DNA of 64,000 nucleotides from Pseudomonadota bacterium. Lineage in GTDB: Bacteria; Pseudomonadota; Alphaproteobacteria; SP197. Shown piece after piece: positions 1 through 8,321 of the stretch (position 1 is the stretch's first letter; each line of letters starts with the position of its first letter). The stretch is from assembly GCA_039028155.1 (NCBI GenBank), contig JBCCIS010000012.1, positions 1-64,000 of the forward strand, read 5' to 3'. The position numbers and the translations under genes were made by a program. A model generated the notes under the pieces. It was not told where the DNA came from, did no database searches, and worked only from the letters and a program-made list of their open reading frames with translations.

Positions 1-942
1 TTCGTTGAACGGAATGTCGGCGCTGGTCAGAACGGCCTTCAGTGCGGTGAATGCCGCGGAAAAGGTCGACGATCGCGGGCTGTTCAGGTTGCGCGTCACC
101 TGTTCGCTGGTGCCGGCCAGATCGACATGGGCGCTGTCGCCCTGGATGGTGACGGCGGCGCGGATCACGAGCGGCTCGTCGCTGACCCCGTCATCGTCGA
201 TCCGGTCCTCGCCGCGATAGGTGCCATCGGGTACCGCCTGGATCGCCGCGCGCACGCGTCGCTCGGAATAGGCCATCAACTCCTGCATGGCCGCATCCAA
301 AGCGTTGGCGCCGTACTTCGCCGCGAGTTCCTTAAGCCGCAACGCGCCGACGCCGTTGGCGGCGAACTGGGCGTCGAAATCGCCCATGGTCAGTTGCGGC
401 ACGCGAATGTTGCTGGCTATCAGCCGGTGCAGCGGCCCGCCATGCCAGTCGCGCGCCATGTTGTAACGCCCGGGCGGGATCCTGAGGCCCTCTTGATAGA
501 TATCGGTGGCGCCCGCGTTGATGCCCGGCGCGCCGCCGCCGAACTCCAGGTGATGGGCGACGGAGGCGGCAAAGCCGATCACCCAGCCGTCGAAGAAGAC
601 CGGCGAAAAGATGAACACGTCCGGCAAATGCTGGGCGCCGTTATAGGGATCGTTGGAGATATAGAAATCGCCTTCGACCAGCGTCTCGATTGGATCGAGC
701 GCGGCGCAGGCCTCCAAGGTCGCCTTCATGGAGCCCAGCTGCATGGGGATCATCTCGGCCTGGGCCACCACATTGCCACGTCGGTCCATCAGCGCCGCCG
801 ACGCGTCGGCCGCCTCGCGCACGACGGTTGAGAAGGCCGAGCGCACCAGTTTCGCGCCCATCTCGCGCGCCGCGGCGATCAGGCCCTGGCTGATGACGGC
901 GTAGTCGACGGGGTCGAGGGCGGTGGGTTTCGGTGTCGTCAT
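1..942 (-). CDS. hyuB: Hydantoinase B / 5-oxoprolinase subunit B, N-terminal part
   Basis: This reading frame is open from an ATG at 942 to the left edge, so only the first 314 codons are present and the 3' end is missing. The translation starts MTTPKPTALDPVDYAVISQG and continues with the layout of HyuB proteins: a helix ending in KLVRSAFSTVVREAADASAA, then RRGNVVAQAEMIPMQLGSM, and a middle stretch with YISNDPYNGAQHLPDVFIF. In this family HyuB works with HyuA in ATP-dependent opening of 5-oxoproline or hydantoin rings. The partner HyuA lies at 5254-7272 on the same strand but is not adjacent, which is unusual because the two are normally an operon. It is divergent from the TetR gene, with 82 bp between the starts. 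The substrate cannot be read from sequence. Confidence 0.9.
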   Translation of the reverse strand, partial: MTTPKPTALDPVDYAVISQGLIAAAREMGAKLVRSAFSTVVREAADASAALMDRRGNVVAQAEMIPMQLGSMKATLEACAALDPIETLVEGDFYISNDPYNGAQHLPDVFIFSPVFFDGWVIGFAASVAHHLEFGGGAPGINAGATDIYQEGLRIPPGRYNMARDWHGGPLHRLIASNIRVPQLTMGDFDAQFAANGVGALRLKELAAKYGANALDAAMQELMAYSERRVRAAIQAVPDGTYRGEDRIDDDGVSDEPLVIRAAVTIQGDSAHVDLAGTSEQVTRNLNSPRSSTFSAAFTALKAVLTSADIPFNE

Positions 943-1024
943 GGCGCGCCATCCTACAACATCGCTTTACCTGAAGCCCATCGCGGCGTAGCCATGGCGT
1001 ATCCAGCACCAAAGCATTGTTGTC

Positions 1025-1663
1025 ATGGCAACCGCCAAATCGTCCGGAAGGGCACCTAAGTTCACCCGTGAGGCCCGCGACGTACGCCGCCAGGCGCTGA
1101 TCGACGCCACCCGCCGGTGCATGGCGCGCGATGGGGGCGAGGGGGCGACCGTGCGTCAGATCTGCGAGGAGGCCGGCGTGTCGCCCGGCCTGTTGCGCCA
1201 CCACTTCGACGGCAAGGACGACCTGATGGCCGCAACCTATCGCGCCATGGTTTTCGAGCTGGCCGATGCCACCCGCGCGCTGATCGAACGCACCGACTTG
1301 GCCGCGCGCGAGCGGTTATCACGCATGATCGATATCACCTTGCGTCCACCGCTTGCCGCGCCGGAGCGCCGACGTGTGCAGATCGCGTTCTGGGATCTGG
1401 TGCCGCGCAACCCGATGATCGCCAAAACCCACAACAAGCTCTACGGCGACTATCGGCGCGATCTCGCGCGCATGATCGCCGAGGCCGCTGATGCGGACGG
1501 TGTTGATGTCGATGCCCGGCGCGTGGCGCGGGAACTGACCGCGCTGCTCGACGGCCTGTGGCTGCAGATGTGCCTGGAGCCGAGCCTCTTCTCGGCCAAG
1601 GCGGCACACGCCGCCTGCTGCTCCATGCTGGGTCAGCATTTACCTAGTTTCGCTGACACATGA
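1025..1663 (+). CDS. TetR-family regulator, BetI-like
   Basis: A 212-residue protein with an N-terminal TetR helix-turn-helix (about residues 24-66; VRQICEEAGVSPGLLRHHFD) followed by an all-helical ligand domain that resembles the C-terminal domain of BetI-type repressors (LDGLWLQMCLEPSLFSAKAA). The ATG at 1025 gives a normal family length. It is followed after a few bases by a near-perfect 24-bp palindrome (1669-1692) and then by a monooxygenase-hydrolase pair on the same strand. The simplest reading is that it represses those genes through the palindrome and perhaps the divergent hyuB. The inducer is unknown. A role in choline metabolism is not supported by the neighbours. Confidence 0.88.
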   Translation: MATAKSSGRAPKFTREARDVRRQALIDATRRCMARDGGEGATVRQICEEAGVSPGLLRHHFDGKDDLMAATYRAMVFELADATRALIERTDLAARERLSRMIDITLRPPLAAPERRRVQIAFWDLVPRNPMIAKTHNKLYGDYRRDLARMIAEAADADGVDVDARRVARELTALLDGLWLQMCLEPSLFSAKAAHAACCSMLGQHLPSFADT

Positions 1664-1668
1664 TGTTT

Positions 1669-1692
1669 CTTATTGTACGATCGTAAAATAAG
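1669..1692. promoter_or_regulatory. 24-bp palindrome, candidate TetR operator
   Basis: The two 12-base arms meet between 1680 and 1681; the left arm reads CTTATTGTACGA. Eleven of twelve base pairs match; only the sixth base from each outer end is unpaired. It starts 5 bp after the TetR stop codon and ends 41 bp before the ATG of the monooxygenase gene. It contains TAAAAT (1684-1689), a five-of-six match to a -10 hexamer. Position, size and symmetry fit a TetR-family operator. No terminator-like T-run follows it. Confidence 0.55.
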
Positions 1693-1733
1693 GACTATAC
1701 GGACAATAGACATCGCCACGAGAGGATGGCCCG

Positions 1734-2777
1734 ATGGTGCAGTTCAACGTCTTCCTGTCCTGTCATCACTTCAACGATACGCGCAGCCACCCCGAGCTCT
1801 ACCGCGACATGCTGGAGCAGGCGCGCCATGCCGAGGCACTTGGCTATGACGGGCTTTCGGTGCCCGAGCACCACTTCGTCAACGTGTTGATGAACCCCGA
1901 CCCCCTCATGCTCGCGGTCCAGGTCGCCAACGTAACGGAACGTTTGCCGATCGCGACGGCGGTCGTCGTGTTGCCGTTCCACGATATGCGCCGCTTCGCC
2001 GGTCAGGCCATGCTGGCCGACATCCTATCGGACGGGCGCATTGAGCTCGGTGTCGGGCGCGGCGCCTTCGCCTATGAGATGCAGCGCATGGGTGTCGATC
2101 CCGCCGAGACGCGCGACCGGTTCGACGAATCACTCGCGGTTCTCGAGGCGCTTCTGGAAGCTGAGGAGGTGTCCTGGGACGGCACTTACTACAAGTTCGA
2201 TTCGCTGACCGCCATGCCGCGCTCGCCGCACAAGCCGAACATCTGGATTGCCGCGTTGGGACCGGAAGCCATCTATCACACTGCGCGCAAGGGCTACGAC
2301 CTGCAGACGACACCGCTGCGCGGCGGGTTCCCGCTCGGCGTCAAGCAGATGGAGGCGTTCCACCGCGGTGCCGACGAGGCGCTGGCGGCGACGGGAAAGC
2401 GCCCGCGCATGTCGATGCTGCGCTCGGCCTATGTCGCGACCGACGAGGTGGACGCCCAGGCCAAGCGTGAGGTCGTTTACGAATACGGCCTGCGCTTCAC
2501 CAACGGTTTCGAGACGCCGGGTACGGTCAAGAACGGTTCGTTGGAGATCGTCGAGGTCGACTACGAAATGGAAGACGCGATGAAGCAGCTCATCGTCGGG
2601 ACCAAGGACGAAATTGTCGACAAGATCGGCGCCTATGTGGAACTCGGCATGGACGAGATCGCGCTCGACATGCATTTGGGGATCGCCAGCCACAAGGACG
2701 TCATGGAGTCCATGGAACGCTTCGCCGCAGACGTCATGCCGCAGTTCCGTGACGCCGAACTGGCGGTCGGCGCCTAG
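1734..2777 (+). CDS. LLM-class flavin-dependent oxidoreductase
   Basis: A 347-residue single-domain bacterial-luciferase-like protein. The N-terminal strand, the DGLSVPEHHF segment, the SDGRIELGVGRGA motif and the KPNIWIAALGPEAI segment before the flavin-binding region are typical of the LLM TIM-barrel family, whose members use reduced FMN or F420 to oxygenate or reduce small molecules. The start is an ATG with an AGAGGA ribosome site 7 bases upstream. It is followed 11 bp later by an alpha/beta hydrolase, so an oxidation-then-hydrolysis pair under the upstream TetR regulator is likely. No flavin reductase is next to it. The substrate is unknown. Confidence 0.88.
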   Translation: MVQFNVFLSCHHFNDTRSHPELYRDMLEQARHAEALGYDGLSVPEHHFVNVLMNPDPLMLAVQVANVTERLPIATAVVVLPFHDMRRFAGQAMLADILSDGRIELGVGRGAFAYEMQRMGVDPAETRDRFDESLAVLEALLEAEEVSWDGTYYKFDSLTAMPRSPHKPNIWIAALGPEAIYHTARKGYDLQTTPLRGGFPLGVKQMEAFHRGADEALAATGKRPRMSMLRSAYVATDEVDAQAKREVVYEYGLRFTNGFETPGTVKNGSLEIVEVDYEMEDAMKQLIVGTKDEIVDKIGAYVELGMDEIALDMHLGIASHKDVMESMERFAADVMPQFRDAELAVGA

Positions 2778-2788
2778 GGAGTTCGGTC

Positions 2789-3562
2789 ATGGCCGCTGTC
2801 GACTGCGTTCACGCGACCGAGGGCTCTGGCCCGCCGGTCTTCATGGTGCACGGCATCGGCTCACGCCGGTCGGGCTGGGACGCCATTGTCGAGCGGCTGA
2901 AGGACGACTTCACCTGCATCCGCTACGACCTGCGCGGCCATGGCGACTCGCCGGTGCCGCCGACGCCCTACTCCCTCGACGAACTGGTCGAGGATCTGGA
3001 GGCGTTGCGCGCGAAGCTTGGCATCGAGAAGGCGCACGTCATCGGCCATTCGCTGGGCGGCATGATCGGTCCGGCCTATGCGCGCACCTATCCCGACCGC
3101 GTGATGTCACTGGGTCTCCTGTCGACGGCGGCCGGGCGCACGGCGGACGACGCGGCCAAGGTGAAGGGCGTCATCACGGCGATGGAACGCGACGGCATTC
3201 CCAACATCCTGGAAACCCTGACCGATCGCTGGTTCACCGACGACTTTCTGCGCGACCATGCTGACGCCGTGAAGGCCAGGTTGAAGGAAGTCACCGACAC
3301 GCCGGCCGATGTGTTCCTCGCCGTTTTCCGCATCTACGCGGCGACCGAGATGGGGCCGTGGCTCAATCAGATCACCACGCCTTCGCTGGTTCTGACTGGC
3401 GAACTGGACGGCGGCTGCAACCCGCGCCTCAATCGGTTCATCGCAGACCAATTGCCGGACTCCGAACTCGTCATCATCCCGGATTACAAACACGCAATAC
3501 TGAAGGAAGCGGCCGATCAGGTGGCCGACAACGTGTGCCGTTTCCTGAAGGCGCACTCCTGA
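2789..3562 (+). CDS. Alpha/beta hydrolase, enol-lactonase-like
   Basis: A 257-residue alpha/beta-hydrolase fold protein. Visible are the oxyanion region MVHGIGS (about residues 19-25), the nucleophile elbow GHSLGG with Ser88, a likely acid in GELDGG (about residue 206) and a C-terminal His in DYKHAILKEA. The layout resembles 3-oxoadipate enol-lactonases and related esterases. It is the second gene after the LLM oxidoreductase (11 bp gap, AGGGAG ribosome site), so it probably hydrolyses the product of that enzyme. It converges on the MFS gene downstream. Substrate assignment would be a guess. Confidence 0.88.
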   Translation: MAAVDCVHATEGSGPPVFMVHGIGSRRSGWDAIVERLKDDFTCIRYDLRGHGDSPVPPTPYSLDELVEDLEALRAKLGIEKAHVIGHSLGGMIGPAYARTYPDRVMSLGLLSTAAGRTADDAAKVKGVITAMERDGIPNILETLTDRWFTDDFLRDHADAVKARLKEVTDTPADVFLAVFRIYAATEMGPWLNQITTPSLVLTGELDGGCNPRLNRFIADQLPDSELVIIPDYKHAILKEAADQVADNVCRFLKAHS

Positions 3563-3588
3563 TACCGCGCTGTCACCAAGCCATCGCC

Positions 3589-5220
3589 CTATGACATCGC
3601 TGCCTTCCCGTTCTTTCGGTCGCCGGACGGAAGGAAGAGGTAAAGCGCCAGGCCGATGGCGACGAAGACGAATGCGATCAACAGAACCGTGCGCGCGGCA
3701 TCGGAAAAGCCGGTGCGCAGGTCTACGACCAGCACCGCCGTCTCCGGCGACCGGGACAAACGCGCGATGACGTGCTGCGCTTCATCGCGCCCGACGCCGA
3801 CGCCAATGCGGAAGTGGGTCGCGGCTTCGATAGCATCTCTTTCATCGGCAGTAAGTGAGGGTGTGTCATCAAGCGTGGGTTGAACCTCGCCGACGGCGAT
3901 GCCGATGAACGCGCCGACGATGATGGCGGTGGCCAGGGCATCAAGGCCGAGACGCACCATGGCCGAGATACCGCTGGCCCTGGCGGCGAGCGGCTCCGGT
4001 ACGTCGATCAGGAGTTGGGCCATCATGCCGGAAAATGCCATGGCGTAAGCCGCTCCGAATGGCAGAACGAGCAAGCCCAGTACGACGAGCGGCGGCGAAT
4101 AGCCGACGATGACGGCCATGGCGATGAGCACGACGGCCTGGGCGGCGATCGCGAGGCTCACGACATACCGACGGCGAATACTCCTCAGCAACGCGCTGGC
4201 CGACATGCCGCCTGCCGCCAGGGCGACGCCAAGGACGGTAAGCACGGCGCCTGCGGTCAGTGCGTCCAGATCCAGCACGAATTGCACGTAGATCGCGATG
4301 AAGATCACCATGGCGTAAAGCGCCATCGACATGGCGGCACTGGCCAGCATCGTTTTGCGGAAGCTGGGAACGGTCAGCAAATCGTGGCGCATCAGGACCG
4401 CACGCCCGGCGCGGCCGCGCTTCCGCTCGACCTGTGTCACGACGATCAAAAAGAGCAAGCCCACGACGAATAGGAGCGGGATCGGTGAAAGACCGGCGAT
4501 CGTGAGAGTCGTCCCGTCCGCCGGACGGACCCAGCCGAGCGACGGCCCTTCCTGGAATGCGAAGACCAGGGCGCCCATGCCGGTGGCGAGCAGAACCATG
4601 CCCGGCCAATCGAATGCCGGTGTCACGTTTTCCGGACGGTCGTTGGCAAAGAAACGCAGGACACCGGCGGCGGCGCCAATGCAAAGCGGAATGCTCACGT
4701 AAAAGACGTCGCGCCACGAGGCGAACTCAGCAAACGCCGCGCCGATGAGCGGTCCAACCGCGACCGCCACAGCCGAGGCCGTCGCCCATAACGAAAAGGC
4801 GAGGTTGCGCTCATGACCTTCGGGAAAGTTGGCGTTCAGGAGCGCCAGGGTCGACGGTGCGATGGCGGCAAAAACGATACCTTGGAGCGCCCGGCCGACC
4901 ATCAGCCAGACGATATCCGGTGCACTTCCGGTGATGGCGCTGCTGACGGCGAACCCGACAAGCGCGATGGCCAGCATGTTGCGACGGCCGATCACGTCGG
5001 CAATCTGGCCAAGCGGCGCCAGTGTCGCGGCCGCGGCGATCATGAACACCGTGATCGAGAGCGAGGCCAGATCCAGACCGATTTCAAGGTCGTGATCGAT
5101 ACTGGGCAACAGCACGGCCGTTATCGTCTGATCGGCGACGACCAGCAGAATGCCAACCAGAAGGAAGGTCAGACCCAGCCAGGGGCGGCGGGTCCGCGAG
5201 GTGTCACGCACCGGCGCCAA
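3589..5220 (-). CDS. MFS transporter, DHA2 (EmrB/QacA) type
   Basis: A protein of about 540 residues with roughly 14 hydrophobic segments, the DHA2 drug:H+ antiporter layout. The first helix (LGLTFLLVGILLVVADQTIT), the PLGQIADVIGRRNMLAI loop-2/3 motif and the ALQGIVFAAIAPSTLALL segment fit the family. A soluble loop of about 80 residues precedes the last helix. The start is uncertain: the longest frame begins with TTG at 5220 and a GTG lies at 5211; I see no in-frame ATG nearby. It follows hyuA by 33 bp on the same strand and is probably cotranscribed with it, as exporter or importer of the compound handled there. Confidence 0.88.
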   Translation of the reverse strand: MAPVRDTSRTRRPWLGLTFLLVGILLVVADQTITAVLLPSIDHDLEIGLDLASLSITVFMIAAAATLAPLGQIADVIGRRNMLAIALVGFAVSSAITGSAPDIVWLMVGRALQGIVFAAIAPSTLALLNANFPEGHERNLAFSLWATASAVAVAVGPLIGAAFAEFASWRDVFYVSIPLCIGAAAGVLRFFANDRPENVTPAFDWPGMVLLATGMGALVFAFQEGPSLGWVRPADGTTLTIAGLSPIPLLFVVGLLFLIVVTQVERKRGRAGRAVLMRHDLLTVPSFRKTMLASAAMSMALYAMVIFIAIYVQFVLDLDALTAGAVLTVLGVALAAGGMSASALLRSIRRRYVVSLAIAAQAVVLIAMAVIVGYSPPLVVLGLLVLPFGAAYAMAFSGMMAQLLIDVPEPLAARASGISAMVRLGLDALATAIIVGAFIGIAVGEVQPTLDDTPSLTADERDAIEAATHFRIGVGVGRDEAQHVIARLSRSPETAVLVVDLRTGFSDAARTVLLIAFVFVAIGLALYLFLPSGDRKNGKAAMS

Positions 5221-5253
5221 CGCTTGCCATGCCTGACGTCGCGCCGTCTGCCG

Positions 5254-7272
5254 TCACGGCGATTTCGTGAGGACGAGATTGTGGTGGTCGTCAAGCTCAG
5301 CCGCCCAGCCATCGGGGATCGAGATGGTCGACGTCGTATCCTCCAGCAGATAGGGCCCGGCGAGGTTGTCGCCGGGTTTCATGGTGGCGCGCGATCCCGC
5401 TTGGCCCCCATGTTCGCCACCGTGCTCCCACATGGTCCAGGCCGTTGCCGGCGCGGGCGCTTCCTCGGTCTCTTCCGACAGCACCGGGATCTCGTCGAGC
5501 GGCGCGGTGACGCCGAGCCGGAAGGCGACGATCTCGATCGGGTTGCCGGCGTCACCGCCATGCATGAAGACGCGGTGGTGCTCAGCGGCGAAGAGCTGGC
5601 GCAACGTGTCGCCGGTCAAGGCGTCGAGCGCGGTGTGGTCGATCTCGACCGCGACCTCGAAGGCCTGGCCGACGAAACGCATGTCGGCGATGAACGTGAG
5701 ATCGGGGTCGTGGCCCAGCCCCATTAGCACGAACCGCTCGATCGCGCGCTTGCGCATCTCCTCGAACACCTCGGCGACAGCGGCGGGTGTCGCGTCGTCG
5801 ACCAGCATCTTGCGCGTCGTCGAATCGAACTGGCGGTAATCAGCGGCGATCAGGCCATAGGCCGACAGCACGCCCGCGTTGGGCGGCACGACCACGGTGC
5901 CGACGCCCAGATCCTCCGCGATGCGGCAGGCGTGCAACGGCCCGGCGCCACCGAAGGCGACCATGGCGTAGTCGCGCGGGTCCTTGCCGCGCTCGGTCGA
6001 GATGATCTGCATGGCGCGCACGATGTTGGCGTCGGCGACGCGGATGGCACTGTCGGCGATCTCCTGCAGCGACATGGAGAACCGTTCGGCGAGTGGTTCG
6101 AAGGCGCGTGCCGATGCCGCCCCGTCAATCGTCATGCGCCCGCCCAGGAAGGCGTCGGGCCTCAGCGTCTTGCGCAGCACATGGGCGTCGGTGATGGTCG
6201 GCTCGGTGCCGCCGCGCCCGTAACAGGCCGGCCCGGGATCGGCGCCGGCGCTTTGCGGGCCCGCGCGCAGCATGCCGCCGTCGTCGACCCAGATGATCGA
6301 ACCGCCGCCCGCGCCCACCGTGTTGATGTCGATGATCGGCGTCCTGATCGGCAGACCGTCCAGCGCGAATTCCGACGTCAGCTCCGGCTGGCCTTGGGTC
6401 ACCAGGCAAACATCAGTCGACGTACCACCCATGTCGAAGGTGATGAGATTATGGAAGCCGGAGCGTCCGACCTGGCGCACCGCGCCCATGACACCGGCCG
6501 CAGGCCCCGACAGCAGCGCGGTGATCGCGTTGCGCCGCATACCGTCGGCCGGCAGGCGCCCGCCGTTCGACTGCATGACCGAGAAGCGGCCGGTGAACCC
6601 GCCGCCGTTGAGCCGGTCTTCGAAGCGCTCGAGATAGCGGTTGATGACGGGCTGCACATAGGCCGACAGTGTCGTCGTGGAGGCGCGCTCGTATTCGCGG
6701 AACTCGCGGCTGACCGCCGACGAACAGGCGATCTGCATGTCCTGGCAATGGCGCGCGATGATCCCGGCAAGCTGTTCTTCATGTGCCGGGTTGGCGTAGG
6801 CGTTGACCAGGCAGATCGCGACGGCCTCATAGCCGCCTTCCTTCAGCTTCGGGATCAGCTCGTCGACCACGGCCTGTTCGTCGAGCGCCGCCTCGACGCT
6901 GCCGTCGGCCAACAGCCGTTCGGCGACTTCATAGCTGTCGCGCCGGCGCACGACCGGTTCCGGTTTCTGATACGTCAGGTCATAGACGCGCGAGCGGCTG
7001 TGGCGCTGCATGATCAGGATGTCGCGGAAGCCTTTGGTCGTGACGAACGCGACCTTGGCGCCCTTCCTCTCCAGCACCGCGTTGGTCGCGATGGTCGACC
7101 CGTGGGCGAGATCCTCGACCGCACCCAGATCGAGTTCGGCCGAAACCAGCGCGTTGAACGCGCCCTCGTCGGGCGCCGCCGGCACGCTCGGCACCTTGGT
7201 GACCCGTATCCCGTCCGGCCCGACCGCCACCAGATCGGTGAACGTTCCGCCCACCTCCACACCCACGCGCAT
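5254..7272 (-). CDS. hyuA: Hydantoinase A / 5-oxoprolinase subunit A
   Basis: A 672-residue protein with full HyuA architecture: N-terminal ATP-binding GGTFTD (residues 8-13), HGSTIATNA (57-65), the central FDMGGTSTDVCLV (about 279-291), GAGGGSI (320-326) and SAGADPGPACYG (341-352). HyuA enzymes belong to the ASKHA fold and activate the ring carbonyl of hydantoins or 5-oxoproline with ATP, acting with HyuB. The ATG at 7272 begins directly with MRVGVEVGG, so the start is secure. It is divergent from a pyroglutamyl peptidase gene at 7488 and followed by an MFS transporter. HyuB is 4.3 kb downstream on the same strand. Pyroglutamate as substrate is inferred from the neighbouring peptidases. Confidence 0.93.
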   Translation of the reverse strand: MRVGVEVGGTFTDLVAVGPDGIRVTKVPSVPAAPDEGAFNALVSAELDLGAVEDLAHGSTIATNAVLERKGAKVAFVTTKGFRDILIMQRHSRSRVYDLTYQKPEPVVRRRDSYEVAERLLADGSVEAALDEQAVVDELIPKLKEGGYEAVAICLVNAYANPAHEEQLAGIIARHCQDMQIACSSAVSREFREYERASTTTLSAYVQPVINRYLERFEDRLNGGGFTGRFSVMQSNGGRLPADGMRRNAITALLSGPAAGVMGAVRQVGRSGFHNLITFDMGGTSTDVCLVTQGQPELTSEFALDGLPIRTPIIDINTVGAGGGSIIWVDDGGMLRAGPQSAGADPGPACYGRGGTEPTITDAHVLRKTLRPDAFLGGRMTIDGAASARAFEPLAERFSMSLQEIADSAIRVADANIVRAMQIISTERGKDPRDYAMVAFGGAGPLHACRIAEDLGVGTVVVPPNAGVLSAYGLIAADYRQFDSTTRKMLVDDATPAAVAEVFEEMRKRAIERFVLMGLGHDPDLTFIADMRFVGQAFEVAVEIDHTALDALTGDTLRQLFAAEHHRVFMHGGDAGNPIEIVAFRLGVTAPLDEIPVLSEETEEAPAPATAWTMWEHGGEHGGQAGSRATMKPGDNLAGPYLLEDTTSTISIPDGWAAELDDHHNLVLTKSP

Positions 7273-7341
7273 GCTCGTGTCCCCAGGGTTATCGTTGGTG
7301 CGCGAGCTTAGGCGGGATTGGCGGGGACGGGAAGGTCAGGG
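7267..7341. repeat. 75-bp repeat, copy A (hyuA start and promoter region)
   Basis: This stretch covers the first bases and the upstream region of hyuA. A diverged direct copy lies at 8242-8316 between pcp1 and the TPR gene. By eye roughly 80-85% of positions match with two small gaps, and 26 consecutive bases are identical (7310-7335 against 8285-8310). Copy A should contain hyuA upstream signals, so copy B may carry a promoter remnant. Confidence 0.75.
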
Positions 7342-7487
7342 GGCAGGGCATCAGCGATCGATCGATTGTTTGTCGACGTTTGGCGGGGGTGTTTCCACAT
7401 CCATGTCGTCCATCATGCCTTGCTCGCCGGTGTCCACCGACGCACAGTCTGCCATCCGTTACCATCGCTATGAGGAGTCGCGATCCG

Positions 7488-8156
7488 ATGACGACCATCC
7501 TGCTCACCGGTTTCGAGCCGTTCGGCACCACGCCCATCAACCCCGCCGAAAAGGTGGCGAAGTTCCTCGACGGCGATGAGATCGACGGCGCGCGTGTCGT
7601 CTCGCGCATCGTTCCCAGCGCTTTCTTCACCTGCATCGATGCCGTCTGTGCGGCGATCGAAGAAGTTCGCCCCGAGACCGTCGTCATGATGGGCGAATAT
7701 GGCGGGCGCGCCATGCTGACGGTCGAGCGGATTGCGCAGAACTTGAACGACGGTACCCGATACAAGCTGGCCGATAACAAGGGGCGCGCCACCCAGGGCG
7801 AGCCGACGGTGCCGGGCGGGCCGGCCGCCTACTACACGACGCTGCCGATGCGGGCGATGGTGCAGGCCATGCGCGACGCCGGCATCCCCTCGGATATCTC
7901 CGACGTCATGGGCACCTTCTGCTGCAACCACCTGATGTACGGCGTGATGCATCATATCACCGTCAACCGCCTGGACATCCGGGCTGGCTGGATTCATCTG
8001 CCGCACCTGCCGGAGGTCGCCGCGCTCGACGACCATCTTGGCTTGCCGAGCATGTCGGTGGAGACAGCCGCCGCCGGTGTGCGCGCGGGCCTCGCAGCGA
8101 TCGTCACCCATGCAGAGGATATCGACGAGCCCAGCCTTTCGCGCTGGCAGATCTAG
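7488..8156 (+). CDS. pcp: Pyroglutamyl peptidase I family (pcp1)
   Basis: A 222-residue protein of the usual Pcp length (peptidase family C15), which removes N-terminal pyroglutamate from peptides. All three catalytic residues are in place: Glu80 in LTVERIAQN, Cys146 in TFCCNHLMYG and His170 in GWIHLPHLPE. The N terminus MTTILLTGFEPFG is the family signature. I chose the ATG at 7488 because GAGGAG precedes it by about 10 bases and the homology starts here; an ATG at 7470 overlaps that ribosome site. It is divergent from hyuA (215 bp between the starts) and has a paralogue of equal length at 11916. The enzyme would release 5-oxoproline for HyuA/HyuB. Confidence 0.92.
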   Translation: MTTILLTGFEPFGTTPINPAEKVAKFLDGDEIDGARVVSRIVPSAFFTCIDAVCAAIEEVRPETVVMMGEYGGRAMLTVERIAQNLNDGTRYKLADNKGRATQGEPTVPGGPAAYYTTLPMRAMVQAMRDAGIPSDISDVMGTFCCNHLMYGVMHHITVNRLDIRAGWIHLPHLPEVAALDDHLGLPSMSVETAAAGVRAGLAAIVTHAEDIDEPSLSRWQI

Positions 8157-8241
8157 AACGGATTCGCCGGTTTTGGCGGCATTGCGGTGCGGTCTGTTCA
8201 AGAGCGGATCGACTCTAGCGCCGACGTGCTGTCACGCCGAT

Positions 8242-8316
8242 GCGCATGCTCGTGTGTCCGGCGTTACTGATGGCGCGCGAGCTCAGGCGGGATTGGCGGG
8301 GACGGGAAGGCTAGGG
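8242..8316. repeat. 75-bp repeat, copy B (between pcp1 and TPR gene)
   Basis: Direct-orientation copy of the hyuA upstream region (7267-7341), lying between the convergent ends of pcp1 and the TPR gene. No open frame follows it, so it looks like a scar of duplication or recombination rather than a working start region. Together with copy A it brackets pcp1. Confidence 0.75.
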
Positions 8317-8321
8317 CGCAT

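Noticed and set aside
1025-1663. Calling the TetR gene betI
   Set aside because: The C-terminal domain is BetI-like, but no choline or betaine genes are next to it, so the name is not justified.
5932-7311. Long plus-strand open frame (459 codons) across hyuA
   Set aside because: It lies antisense to hyuA, whose family motifs are unmistakable. In G+C-rich sequence such shadow frames are common, and this one shows no recognisable domain.
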